Of a DNA stretch of 64,000 nucleotides, positions 17,357 through 25,704 are shown piece after piece. Positions within the stretch are counted from its first letter, which is position 1. Each line of letters starts with the position of its first letter. This DNA is from an uncultured Ruminiclostridium sp. (GTDB taxonomy: Bacteria; Bacillota; Clostridia; Oscillospirales; Ruminococcaceae): positions 1 through 64,000 of the forward strand of contig CAJTTE010000013.1 in NCBI GenBank assembly GCA_910579265.1, written 5' to 3'. Under the pieces are notes generated by a model that saw only the letters and a program-made list of their open reading frames with translations, was not told the DNA's origin and searched no databases. Made by a program: the position numbers and the translations under genes.

Positions 17357-18616
17357 ATGATATCATTTGATTTTAATGAGGATTTGATAAAAAAGGCTGA
17401 GATTGCGGAGAAAAAGTCCGGAGATTCTTTTGAAAGGATTTCCGAAATCTGCCGTTATAACAGTGAAAAGGTCCTTAAGGCGTTTATTGACAACGGAGTC
17501 AGCGATATGCATCTTAAGGGCACGACGGGCTACGGCTACGGTGATGACGGAAGGGATAAGGCGGATCAGGTTTTTGCTCAGGCGCTGGGAGCGGAGGATG
17601 CCCTTGTCAGGTATAATTTTGTAAACGGAACTCATGCCATATCAACTGCGCTTTTCGGGATCCTTAGACCCGGCGATATTATTCTTTCGGTAACCGGAAA
17701 GCCTTACGATACTTTGGAACAGGTAATTAACGGAGATGAGGGCGGTTCGTTAAAGGAATTCGGCATAAGATATGAAGAAATAGATCTGCTTCCCGACGGA
17801 AGACCTGATCTTGTTGAAATAGAAAAAAGATCAAAAGAAGCTAAAATGGTTTATATACAGCGTTCGAGAGGCTACTCCCTCCGTCCCTCCCTTACGCTTT
17901 CGGTTATTATGGAAATATGCGAGGCCGTTCGCCGGGGAGGCAGTAAGGCTGTGATAACGGTAGATAACTGTTACGGTGAGTTTGTTGAATGCGTGGAGCC
18001 TACCTCGGTGGGAGCCGATCTAATAATCGGTTCGCTTATAAAAAATCCCGGAGGCGGCATTTGTCTGACGGGGGGATACATAGCCGGGAAAAAGGAATTG
18101 GTCGAGCTTTGCGCATACCGTCTTACCACCGTGGGAACGGGTAAAGAGGTGGGCTGCTCTTTGGGACAGCAGAACAGGGAGATACTTTTAGGTCTGTTTA
18201 ACGCTCCGTCGGCCGTTGCCGACGCGGTCAAGGCATCGGTTTTTGCTTCGGCGTTTTTTGGGGAATTGGGATTTAAGACTTTTCCGGATCATCGCGAGTA
18301 CAGAACAGATATAATATGCTCCGTAAAACTGGGAACGCCGGAAAAGCTTATTGCATTCTGTGAAGGGATTCAGGGCGGAAGTCCGGTTGACAGTAATGCT
18401 ATGCCCGAACCCTGGGATATGCCCGGGTACGGCTGTAAGGTGATTATGGCTGCCGGAGCGTTCACTATGGGGAGCTCCATAGAATTATCTGCCGATGCGC
18501 CGCTTCGCGAGCCGTATGCCGTATGGCTCCAAGGCGGTATATCATATTATGCCGCAAGAGCGGGAATCATTAACGCGGCGCAAAGAATGCTGGATAAAGG
18601 GTTGCTGGAAATATAA
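17357..18616 (+). CDS. PLP-dependent YnbB/'aluminium resistance' family enzyme (methionine gamma-lyase-like)
   Basis: A 419-residue fold-type I PLP enzyme, related to cystathionine beta-lyase and methionine gamma-lyase and often called aluminium resistance protein or YnbB. Recognisable parts are the N-terminal TTGYGYGDDGRDKADQVFA, the cofactor-binding NGTHAISTALFG, the strand YIQRSRGYSLRPSLT and the likely Schiff-base lysine in GSLIKNPGGG near residue 230. The length is typical. The frame is open 17 codons further upstream, but the ATG at 17357 with AAAGGAAAA before it fits. The physiological substrate of the family is not settled. Confidence 0.88.
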   Translation: MISFDFNEDLIKKAEIAEKKSGDSFERISEICRYNSEKVLKAFIDNGVSDMHLKGTTGYGYGDDGRDKADQVFAQALGAEDALVRYNFVNGTHAISTALFGILRPGDIILSVTGKPYDTLEQVINGDEGGSLKEFGIRYEEIDLLPDGRPDLVEIEKRSKEAKMVYIQRSRGYSLRPSLTLSVIMEICEAVRRGGSKAVITVDNCYGEFVECVEPTSVGADLIIGSLIKNPGGGICLTGGYIAGKKELVELCAYRLTTVGTGKEVGCSLGQQNREILLGLFNAPSAVADAVKASVFASAFFGELGFKTFPDHREYRTDIICSVKLGTPEKLIAFCEGIQGGSPVDSNAMPEPWDMPGYGCKVIMAAGAFTMGSSIELSADAPLREPYAVWLQGGISYYAARAGIINAAQRMLDKGLLEI

Positions 18617-18679
18617 AGCGGGCGGAGATTTTTTCCGATGCGAAATATTTATTATAAAGAAAAATGAGGAGGTTTCCTT

Positions 18680-19555
18680 ATGCGCAGTATGACAGGATTC
18701 GGGCGAGAAAGAGCCGTTATTGACGGAAAGGAATATTTGGTTGAAATACGTTCGGTGAACAGCAGATATTGCGAGCTTACCGTAAAGCTTCCGCGTCATT
18801 ATACATATCTTGAGGAAAAGATAAAGGCGCAGGTTAAGGGTTGTATAGCCAGAGGAAAAACCGAGGTTTACTTGTCCGTAGCGGATGTTGAGGGAAGAGA
18901 AACCGATGTTACCGTGAATGTTCCGGTTGTAAGAAAGTATTTGGAGGAGATGCGCGGATGTTCTGAGGAGCTTGGGCTTTCCGATAATCTTGAGCTTTCG
19001 GATATTTTTCGTATGACGGATGCGTTTACAGTCGTAAGACCCGAGGCGGATGAGGACGCGATATGGAGAAATGTCAGTAGCGTATGCGGATCGGCTTTGG
19101 AAAGGTTTTCACTAATGCGTGAAAAAGAAGGGCAGAAGCTTAAATCAGACATTTTGGACAAGCTTTCAAATATTGAAGCTATGGTAAGCCAGATAGAAAA
19201 GCTTTCTCCGGAGACCACGGCCGCATATCGACAAAGACTGTATGATAAGCTCAGGGAAATACTGGAAACCGCTCAGATAGAAGAGCAGCGCATTTTGACC
19301 GAAGCGGCAATATTTGCCGAGAAGACAGCCGTTGATGAAGAAACGGTACGTTTGCGCAGTCATTTTAAACAGTTCAGGGAAATGGCGGAGTCTGCCGAAC
19401 CGGTTGGAAGAAAGCTGGATTTTCTGGTCCAGGAGCTTAACCGCGAATCTAACACCATAGGCTCCAAATGTCAGGATATAAGGATCACAAGGCTTGTTAT
19501 AGATATAAAAAGCGAGATAGAGAAAATAAGAGAACAAATACAGAATATCGAGTAG
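18680..19555 (+). CDS. yicC: YicC family endoribonuclease
   Basis: A 291-residue YicC protein. Family members have been shown to act as RNA endonucleases, with a role in small-RNA turnover in E. coli. The hallmark N-terminus MRSMTGFGR is present, followed by VEIRSVNSRYCELTVKLP. The C-terminus, LDFLVQELNRESNTIGSK...DIRITRLVIDIKSEIEKIREQIQNIE, is the conserved DUF1732 ending. The length is normal. In most Firmicutes yicC is followed by the gmk and rpoZ genes; here it is followed instead by a membrane sulfatase. Confidence 0.95.
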   Translation: MRSMTGFGRERAVIDGKEYLVEIRSVNSRYCELTVKLPRHYTYLEEKIKAQVKGCIARGKTEVYLSVADVEGRETDVTVNVPVVRKYLEEMRGCSEELGLSDNLELSDIFRMTDAFTVVRPEADEDAIWRNVSSVCGSALERFSLMREKEGQKLKSDILDKLSNIEAMVSQIEKLSPETTAAYRQRLYDKLREILETAQIEEQRILTEAAIFAEKTAVDEETVRLRSHFKQFREMAESAEPVGRKLDFLVQELNRESNTIGSKCQDIRITRLVIDIKSEIEKIREQIQNIE

Positions 19556-19584
19556 TTTACGCTTATGCATTGAAAAAGAAAGGC

Positions 19585-21648
19585 ATGACAGGAATGTTTG
19601 TTTTAAAGTCGCTGAATCCTTCGGAAAAATTGATCGGAAAATTAAAGTATGCTTTAACGGCATTTTTTATTATTCCTTTTGTACCATTGGTTGTTTTTCA
19701 GATGTCGGAGCTATGGTTGTCACTGACGATCTCCGTTGCTGCCTGCGGTATATTGGGATTTCTTTTTATTAAATTTAAGCTTTACGGTTATATGGTTCGA
19801 AATTCGGTGCTTGGTTATGTTTGCGCCGTCGGATGTACAATTTTGTTCTGCCTCAGGTTTTGGGAGGATAAAAATATATTGCTCTCGATATTTTCGGCGC
19901 TGGTTTTTTTTAATGCCGCAAATATGATTTTATCATTGTTTTTTAAGTTTTGCTGCAACGGTAGGCTTAATCCGAAAAATCTGGTATCCGTATCCTTCGG
20001 GGCGATTTCTCTGGCATTTACTCTGTTCTTTTTTCTTCCGGGTGATTCTTATATAAACAATATAAATGATTTTGATTTTGCTTATCAGGATTTTGCGGTC
20101 TATATGTTTGAACCCGCCCTTATTTTGATTTTTGTGACCGGAGCGATAGGGCTGCTTCTTAACGAACGTTTTTTAAAGCTTTATCTTTCTTTCCTTGCGG
20201 GAATAAATATATGCGTTTATTTCCAGTACATGTTTTTAAACAGTAATCTTCCTGTTCTGATAGGCGACGGGGTGGATTGGGATAAGTTTACCGGTTATTC
20301 TGTAATAACCGCCGTCTTATGGGTGTTTTTTCTTGCGCTTCCTTTTGTTGCCCAGTTTCTTATTGAAAAGATATGGGTCAAGGCGGTAAAGAAGGTGCCT
20401 TTGTTCATAGGGCTGATCGAAGCGGTTTCTCTTGGTATTCTTATCGTTACGGCGTCGGGCGATATATTCAGCCGGAATGATCTGATTCTCTCCGGGGAGG
20501 AGCAGTATACTGTTTCCAAAAACAAAAATATTATAACGATAATCCTGGATGCTACCGACAACAAATATATTATGAACACACTTTCGTCAAGACCCGAAGC
20601 TTTTAGCGGCTACGAAGATTTTACAGTATATACGAATACGTGCAGCGTTTTTGATTCGACGTTCCAGTCCTTGACGCAGGTATATTCGGGCATAGAAAGC
20701 AAACCTGTAATAAAAGTGTCGGATTGGAATGACCAGGCGTGGAACAGCGAAAAAGCTGGCGAATTTTACAAGCGTTTTCATAATGCGGGCTATAAGATGA
20801 ATTTTTTTGCAGATGCGAATTGGGATCTAAGCCTCCTGCGAGATAAAATTGACAATATAACAAGCAGCAAAATAAGCAAATCCTCAGACAGCCACAAAAA
20901 TCTTGTTCGTGATTTTAACCGGCTTACGGCTTATCGGGTAATGCCCTTTGCCTTAAAAAGGTTTTTTTCCGTGGACGGTCTTGACCTGAACAGAAATTTT
21001 CAGACGGCGGATAATTTTAAATTCTACAATGAGGAGTTCAGAGAACCGTTGGATACAATGAAGCTTTCAGACAGCGATAAAAATTATTTTATCGTAGAGC
21101 ATATATGGGGTGCTCATACTCCTCTGGATAAGGCTACGTTTGTTGATACAACGGAATATATTCTTGAAATAGTCAGGGAATATTTGAACAATCTGAAAAA
21201 ATTCGGTGTTTACGACGACTCTACCATAATTATAATGGCGGATCACGGCTCCCATGATCTACCCAATTTTCCGGATTCAACTCCGATGTTTATGATAAAG
21301 GAAGCAAACAAAAAGTCCGATCGTATTACATTAAGTACGGCTCCGATTTACTTTTCCGATCTTATGTCGACATACCTTGTTAATGCCGGACTCTATGATG
21401 ATGAGGCAAAGGAGCTTTTCGGACCTTCAATTTATGATTTTAAAGACGGGGATTTAAGGGAGCGGGTGGCTAATTACCGGATTAATGACAAGAATTATCC
21501 TCCGTCAAAAATTTCACCTCTCGTTCCTTCTTTCGGGTACAATGTAATATATTCATACAGATATACCGGGGATACTTCCGATCTTTTAGGGGTAATAAAA
21601 ACAATCGGACCGGAAAGCATTACTCATATGGAGGAAGATGCGTCATAA
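19585..21648 (+). CDS. Membrane-anchored sulfatase/phosphoglycerol-transferase-like protein
   Basis: A protein of about 687 residues with the plan of LtaS-like and phosphoethanolamine transferases: six to eight hydrophobic segments in the first 300 residues, then an extracytoplasmic alkaline-phosphatase-fold domain. The catalytic domain opens with NIITIILDATDN and has a possible nucleophile Ser/Thr in VFDSTFQSLTQ. It carries metal-ligand stretches VEHIWGAHTPL and IIIMADHGSHD. The role is probably decorating a wall or surface glycopolymer. Either ATG, 19585 or 19594, could be the start. The frame is open further upstream into yicC, but that part does not look coding. No wall-polymer genes adjoin it. 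Confidence 0.8.
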   Translation: MTGMFVLKSLNPSEKLIGKLKYALTAFFIIPFVPLVVFQMSELWLSLTISVAACGILGFLFIKFKLYGYMVRNSVLGYVCAVGCTILFCLRFWEDKNILLSIFSALVFFNAANMILSLFFKFCCNGRLNPKNLVSVSFGAISLAFTLFFFLPGDSYINNINDFDFAYQDFAVYMFEPALILIFVTGAIGLLLNERFLKLYLSFLAGINICVYFQYMFLNSNLPVLIGDGVDWDKFTGYSVITAVLWVFFLALPFVAQFLIEKIWVKAVKKVPLFIGLIEAVSLGILIVTASGDIFSRNDLILSGEEQYTVSKNKNIITIILDATDNKYIMNTLSSRPEAFSGYEDFTVYTNTCSVFDSTFQSLTQVYSGIESKPVIKVSDWNDQAWNSEKAGEFYKRFHNAGYKMNFFADANWDLSLLRDKIDNITSSKISKSSDSHKNLVRDFNRLTAYRVMPFALKRFFSVDGLDLNRNFQTADNFKFYNEEFREPLDTMKLSDSDKNYFIVEHIWGAHTPLDKATFVDTTEYILEIVREYLNNLKKFGVYDDSTIIIMADHGSHDLPNFPDSTPMFMIKEANKKSDRITLSTAPIYFSDLMSTYLVNAGLYDDEAKELFGPSIYDFKDGDLRERVANYRINDKNYPPSKISPLVPSFGYNVIYSYRYTGDTSDLLGVIKTIGPESITHMEEDAS

Positions 21649-21918
21649 GCCTCGGAAAATAACAGTATACTATGCTGCATTGTCGTGCTGCATCCGTAAT
21701 TGCTCCCGTAACTATGGTAAGCGCGTTTCCCGATAAAATGCATCGTGAATATGATGCGGCAATGGCTTTAACCTTGCCGCATAGGATTTCTTTAACACCT
21801 GAGGCGGCACGGCTTCGCGGGCTACTCATTCCGGCGGAGGACGGCTCGCCCACGGTGGGTCCAAAATCGTAAAATGCTTTTGACGCGCGGTTTGCACACT
21901 ATTATCGTTAAAGCTGCC

Positions 21919-22098
21919 TTAAGGCAATACCGTACAATGACCGCCTGACGGCTTTGCGTGCGGCTTGCTTGCATATTTTCGGCCAGCTTACACAAATTCT
22001 CCTTGAAATACGTCAGTATTCCTGCGTCGAATTTATACAAGCTGACGAAAAATCTGACTGCGCGATTCATACGCAATCATTGTGTGGTGCTGCCTTAA
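21919..22098 (+). repeat. MITE-like repeat family B, copy 2
   Basis: A complete 180 bp copy. The left end is TTAAGGCAATACCGTACAAT and the right end ATTGTGTGGTGCTGCCTTAA, inverted repeats of about 22 bp. The inner part contains GACCGCCTGACGGCTTTGCG and TTGAAATACGTCAGTATTCC. It lies between the sulfatase gene and the terminator of the agr locus. Confidence 0.9.
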
Positions 22099-22101
22099 AT
22101 A

Positions 22102-22139
22102 AAAATAAGACGCCCCTATAAAGGGAGCGTCTTATTTTT
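22102..22139 (-). terminator. Bidirectional terminator after agrD
   Basis: AAAAATAAGACGC and GCGTCTTATTTTT enclose an inner CCCT/AGGG stem. It is a long perfect hairpin with U-runs on both strands. It ends the minus-strand agrBD transcript and would also stop readthrough from the sulfatase side. Confidence 0.85.
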
Positions 22140-22159
22140 GAGGCTTTGAAAAAACAAGA

Positions 22160-22297
22160 TTACTTCTTGATTTTTTTCATTTCTTTGGGTGCCTTGGGCT
22201 GGTATATGTCGCATACCGACGCAGAATTGTACGCGGTTTTTGCAAAATGCAGACTAACAGCCGAAGCAGCTTTAAGAATAGTATTCTTAAGCTTCAT
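22160..22297 (-). CDS. agrD: AgrD-like cyclic lactone autoinducer precursor peptide
   Basis: A 45-residue peptide. An amphipathic N-terminal leader, MKLKNTILKAASAVSLHFAK, is followed by the core SASVCDIYQPKAPKEM and a basic tail KKIKK. The layout of leader, single cysteine, short hydrophobic stretch, then P-K-x-P plus a charged tail is the AgrD plan. The cysteine would form the thiolactone ring after AgrB cleaves before or near the PKAPKEM recognition tail. The exact ring (for example C-D-I-Y or C-D-I-Y-Q) is inference. The start ATG overlaps the end of agrB by 11 bp and has AAGGAGG upstream. Confidence 0.88.
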   Translation of the reverse strand: MKLKNTILKAASAVSLHFAKTAYNSASVCDIYQPKAPKEMKKIKK

Positions 22298-22868
22298 GTT
22301 TTTTCCTCCTTGTGTAAAAATAATTAAATAATAACAGTGCCGAAGCGCTGAATATTGCCCAACCGATTACCCAGAAAAATTCCGGTGCGTTAAAATACAT
22401 GATAACTCCCGCCGCAGTCCACAATGCAAAAATAATAAGGCTTAATATTTTATGTTTCCTTTTTTCGCTTTGATCCATATCTTTGTCTTCCCTGTCGGCA
22501 GGGGCAAGCGCGATAATTACTCCAAGGCCGATAACGAACAGCGGAAGCCCGAAAAGCATATCCATATCCCGCGTCAGATAAGTAAGAAAAATGTTCAGAA
22601 AAATGGCGGTGCCGAAACTTAGCTTACAGCGCAGTACGGTTTTTGCATGATAACCTCCGCACTGACTTCTGAGAGAAGCGAAGCAAGCAAAAAATACGGC
22701 CACCCATAAAAGCCTTTGTGTCAGAAGACCGATAACAAATGCCGTAAGTATTCCGAGCAGCGTTGAAAATAACGCCTCGAAGCCGTATTTGTATATATTA
22801 TAGTCATCAATAACAATAACTTTATTTTGCACAAGCTTGCTTGTAAGAAAAGAACAAAATTTCTCCAT
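22287..22868 (-). CDS. agrB: AgrB-like autoinducer-processing membrane peptidase
   Basis: A 193-residue polytopic protein that cleaves and cyclises AgrD. The catalytic stretch RSQCGGYHAKTVLRC holds His74 and Cys81, the conserved His/Cys pair of AgrB peptidases (S. aureus His77 and Cys84). Five or six hydrophobic segments follow the usual AgrB order. The N-terminus, ending LTSKLVQN, is also family-like. The gene is transcribed with agrD, which overlaps its 3' end, from the promoter at 22890-22918, and is divergent from the response-regulator and kinase genes. Confidence 0.93.
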   Translation of the reverse strand: MEKFCSFLTSKLVQNKVIVIDDYNIYKYGFEALFSTLLGILTAFVIGLLTQRLLWVAVFFACFASLRSQCGGYHAKTVLRCKLSFGTAIFLNIFLTYLTRDMDMLFGLPLFVIGLGVIIALAPADREDKDMDQSEKRKHKILSLIIFALWTAAGVIMYFNAPEFFWVIGWAIFSASALLLFNYFYTRRKKHEA

Positions 22869-22889
22869 GTTAAAGTCCTTTTTAAAAAT

Positions 22890-22918
22890 ATTCTATCATA
22901 CTTGATCCGGTTTTTCAA
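22890..22918 (-). promoter_or_regulatory. Promoter of agrBD
   Basis: On the minus strand: TTGAAA (22913-22918), a 17 bp spacer and TAGAAT (22890-22895), 21 bp before the agrB start. It is the likely target of the adjacent LytTR regulator, but no clear repeat pair marking its binding site was found. Confidence 0.7.
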
Positions 22919-23008
22919 TATTTTTATCCCCAAAAACGGTTTTTTCGCCCGAACGACGCTATTAGAATACAAAAATATAAGCACATTAAATTAATTTTAT
23001 GTTTGTAG

Positions 23009-23037
23009 TTGACGAATGCGATGGCTTATGATATACT
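23009..23037 (+). promoter_or_regulatory. Promoter of the agrAC-like operon
   Basis: TTGACG (23009-23014), a 17 bp spacer and TATACT (23032-23037), divergent from the agrBD promoter with about 90 bp between the two -35 elements. Confidence 0.75.
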
Positions 23038-23072
23038 GAAATATATGATTAAACAGAGGGGAGGTAAGACTT

Positions 23073-23771
23073 ATGAAGCTCATTGTCTGTGACGACGACA
23101 GGATATTCTGCCATAAGCTTACGAGCCGGATCAGTCAGATAAAGGATTACGGCGAAATAAGCATCCGTATGTATACCGACGGAAGAAAGCTTTTAAAGCA
23201 TTACACGCATTGTGACGCTCTTTTGCTTGACATTCAGATTCCCGGTTTTGACGGCTTTGAAATTGCCAAAAAGATAAATGAACAGGATAAGGATGTAAAA
23301 ATAATTTTTATAACGAATCATGATGAAATGGTTTATAAATGTTTTGAGTATTCGCCCTTCAGGTTTTTAAGAAAAAGATATGTCGATAACGAGCTTATGG
23401 AAGTCTTATCTGCCGTAAATGCCAAATGCGAAAGGGATCATCATTTTGTACGAATAAAACTTAAGGAAGGCTATACCGATGTCAAAGCCGACAGCATTAA
23501 ATATATTGATATTTATAACCGTATAATTAATGTTCATTTAAGGGATAATACCGAATTGGTATCTTACGGGGATCTTGCCAGCCTTGAAGCCGAATTGAAC
23601 AAAATGGGCTTTGTACGTACAAACAGGAGCTATCTTGTCAATATGCAATATATAGATTCGCTTGCTTATAATTTTGTTATTTTAGACGATAAGACGAGGA
23701 TCCCGCTGTCCCGCGGACGAAAGGATAAAGTTACGGAATCTTTGCACCGGTATGTATCGGATTTTGATTGA
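23073..23771 (+). CDS. agrA: AgrA-like LytTR response regulator
   Basis: A 232-residue regulator. The receiver domain (1-118) has the acidic pocket CDDDR (residues 6-10), the phospho-acceptor Asp53 in LLLDIQIPG and a conserved lysine at about 101. The C-terminal LytTR DNA-binding domain (about 125-228) contains YIDIYNRIINVHL and FVRTNRSYLVNMQYI, typical of the family. Expected role: activated by the adjacent kinase on sensing the AgrD-derived peptide, then activating agrBD and other targets. The ribosome binding site GGGGAGG is at 23057-23063. The gene is 15 bp upstream of the kinase start. Confidence 0.92.
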   Translation: MKLIVCDDDRIFCHKLTSRISQIKDYGEISIRMYTDGRKLLKHYTHCDALLLDIQIPGFDGFEIAKKINEQDKDVKIIFITNHDEMVYKCFEYSPFRFLRKRYVDNELMEVLSAVNAKCERDHHFVRIKLKEGYTDVKADSIKYIDIYNRIINVHLRDNTELVSYGDLASLEAELNKMGFVRTNRSYLVNMQYIDSLAYNFVILDDKTRIPLSRGRKDKVTESLHRYVSDFD

Positions 23772-23786
23772 TCGGGAGCGGTATTG

Positions 23787-25136
23787 ATGGAAATTTTGGC
23801 GTCGGCTTTTGACGCTGTTTTGGAAGTTTATTTTTTGACAGCGTTTTTAAAAATTAAAAAAACCGGGTATTCTATAACCGTGATTATCGCCGCGGTGCTT
23901 CTTATAACGTTGGATTATGTGTTTTTGAGTCAACAAAGCGGCATGGAAATAATATGCGTTGTGATTGCATTTTCCTTAAGGTTTTGCTGTACCTTGATCC
24001 TCGAAGGATGCATTTTCAAAAAACTTGCCGCATGTTTTATTTCTTCGCTCAGCAATTCTTATATCAGTGTCATGCTTCTAAGTCTTACGGCGTCGGTTTT
24101 GGGCTTGAACGGCGTCGACAAACTTCATACGGCGGAATATAATGCATTTATAAGATACTCCATTCTTATTGCCGCCAAGCTGCTGCTTTTTCTGTCGGTT
24201 AAATTGATACTTATGGCATTTAAAAAAGTCAAATATAGTCCGTCTCCTAAAGAATGGGGCTTTGTAGCGGTATCTTTTGCCGTATCGAATATTGTAATGA
24301 AGCTTGTATGGTGGCTTAACCGCTCTGATCAGAGGGGGTTAAGCATTGTGTACATAATAGTGGATACGGCTATAATTTTTATGAACATTATGATGATTTT
24401 CCTGTTTCAGTATTCCGGAAGGCTCAATCGCAAGTATAAGGAGTCTGAGCTGGCGCAGTTAAAGTTTAAAGAGGATGAAAAGCTTTTTAAACAGGTAGAG
24501 GAGCAGTATATAGAGGCGAGGAAAATAAAGCATGATATGAAGGGCTGTATAAACAGCGCACTTGTGCTTCTTAAAGAAAATAAAAACGCAGAGGCTCAGG
24601 AATACTTGGAAAAATATCTTGGCGAAAAGGTTGACGGAATAGTTTCGGTAATTCGTACTGACAGCAGCCTGATAAATGCCGTTATTAATTCAAAGCTTAC
24701 GTTGTGCGACCGTATGGGGATCGAACATTCCTGTAGTATGATACAGGAAATTCCTCCGGAGATGGAATTTGATCTTAGCTTTCTGATCTCGAACTTGATG
24801 GATAACGCCATAGAGGCTTGTGAAAAATTAAAGGGTCAAAAATATATATCGTTATCGATAAGCGTTGTAAAAGCATATTATCATATTGTGGTTAAAAATA
24901 CTATAGAAGCGTCCGTGCTTGAATCGAACCCTGAGCTTAAAACAACAAAGACCGATTCGCCGGCACAGCACGGTTACGGATTAAAATCCATAAAAGAAAT
25001 TATAGATAAGTATCTTGGAAGCATCAGGTTTCTTGAGAGGGATAATTATTTTATTGTTGACGCGATAATAAATAAAGAGCTTATTTATGATGATTCATAC
25101 GCTGAAGATCAATTAAAGCGTGCGGTGCGCTTTTAA
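23787..25136 (+). CDS. agrC: AgrC-like peptide-sensing histidine kinase (GHKL ATPase)
   Basis: A 449-residue membrane kinase. Six or so hydrophobic segments occupy residues 1-215 and form the peptide sensor. Then come a coiled-coil dimerisation helix and an H-box, EARKIKHDMKG, at about residue 250. The GHKL ATPase domain has an N-box in ISNLMDNAIEACEKLKG and a G-box in QHGYGLKSIKEI. This is the HPK10/AgrC type, expected to phosphorylate the preceding regulator. The ATG at 23787 is preferred over the TTG at 23784. The set agrD-agrB / agrA-agrC is complete and intact, so the system is probably functional. Confidence 0.9.
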   Translation: MEILASAFDAVLEVYFLTAFLKIKKTGYSITVIIAAVLLITLDYVFLSQQSGMEIICVVIAFSLRFCCTLILEGCIFKKLAACFISSLSNSYISVMLLSLTASVLGLNGVDKLHTAEYNAFIRYSILIAAKLLLFLSVKLILMAFKKVKYSPSPKEWGFVAVSFAVSNIVMKLVWWLNRSDQRGLSIVYIIVDTAIIFMNIMMIFLFQYSGRLNRKYKESELAQLKFKEDEKLFKQVEEQYIEARKIKHDMKGCINSALVLLKENKNAEAQEYLEKYLGEKVDGIVSVIRTDSSLINAVINSKLTLCDRMGIEHSCSMIQEIPPEMEFDLSFLISNLMDNAIEACEKLKGQKYISLSISVVKAYYHIVVKNTIEASVLESNPELKTTKTDSPAQHGYGLKSIKEIIDKYLGSIRFLERDNYFIVDAIINKELIYDDSYAEDQLKRAVRF

Positions 25137-25457
25137 AATTATATTGGTCTTTTTGCCGCAAATGCCGGATACCCTGCCCCTTACCCTGTGGCTTAACTTA
25201 TCGTATAACGGTGTTTTTGGCAGCATTAAGCACTACCGGCACAGACGGAAAATTATAAAGCGACACGGCTGAAATTTGACAAAAGGAGCCGGTGCGGTTG
25301 GAGCATTGCATAAGAGCCGCTGCCGGAACGAGTCGATCCGTTGAAGCATTTGGATTGACCGGCTTCCTGTAAAAACGATTTATATGGCATGACTTTTTAA
25401 AGTATGCGCTTTCGGATGACGCGGCGGAGCAATAAAATAGAGTTTTGATTTACAATA
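25137..25457. other. Intergenic, nothing recognised
   Basis: No reading frame, repeat family member or RNA motif was recognised between the kinase stop and the promoter of the chemoreceptor. Confidence 0.5.
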
Positions 25458-25486
25458 TTGACAATCGTCTGATATTCTGTTAAAAT
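25458..25486 (+). promoter_or_regulatory. Sigma-A promoter of the chemoreceptor gene
   Basis: TTGACA (25458-25463), a 17 bp spacer and TAAAAT (25481-25486). The start codon is 218 bp further on, so the transcript has a long leader. Confidence 0.75.
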
Positions 25487-25614
25487 GAAAACAATATGTT
25501 ATGATCTGATTTGGAGGATATACCGCCGGATTGCAGTTTTGAGCTGATCCTGCAACATCTTTTTACGTCGGTTGTGCTCAAATCTTTTTATGGCTTTTTC
25601 CAAGTCCGTAGGTC

Positions 25615-25651
25615 AAAAAGCTTGTTTAGCGGCATTACCGCCTTGCTTTTT
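25615..25651 (+). terminator. Terminator-like hairpin inside the chemoreceptor leader
   Basis: AAAAAGC (25615) pairs with GCTTTTT (25645), and GCGG/CCGC pairs around CATTA in between, ending in a T-run. It lies between the promoter at 25458 and the start codon at 25705, so it could act as an attenuator controlled by the preceding 120 nt. No known riboswitch consensus was recognised. Confidence 0.45.
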
Positions 25652-25704
25652 ACGGTGTGATCGGCATGTTATGAAAAGAATAACGGCAGAAAGGACAGGT
25701 ATAT

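Noticed and set aside
19468..19584. Extended N-terminus of the membrane sulfatase overlapping yicC
   Set aside because: The 39 codons are basic and out of character for a signal-anchor, and the YicC frame is clearly coding there.
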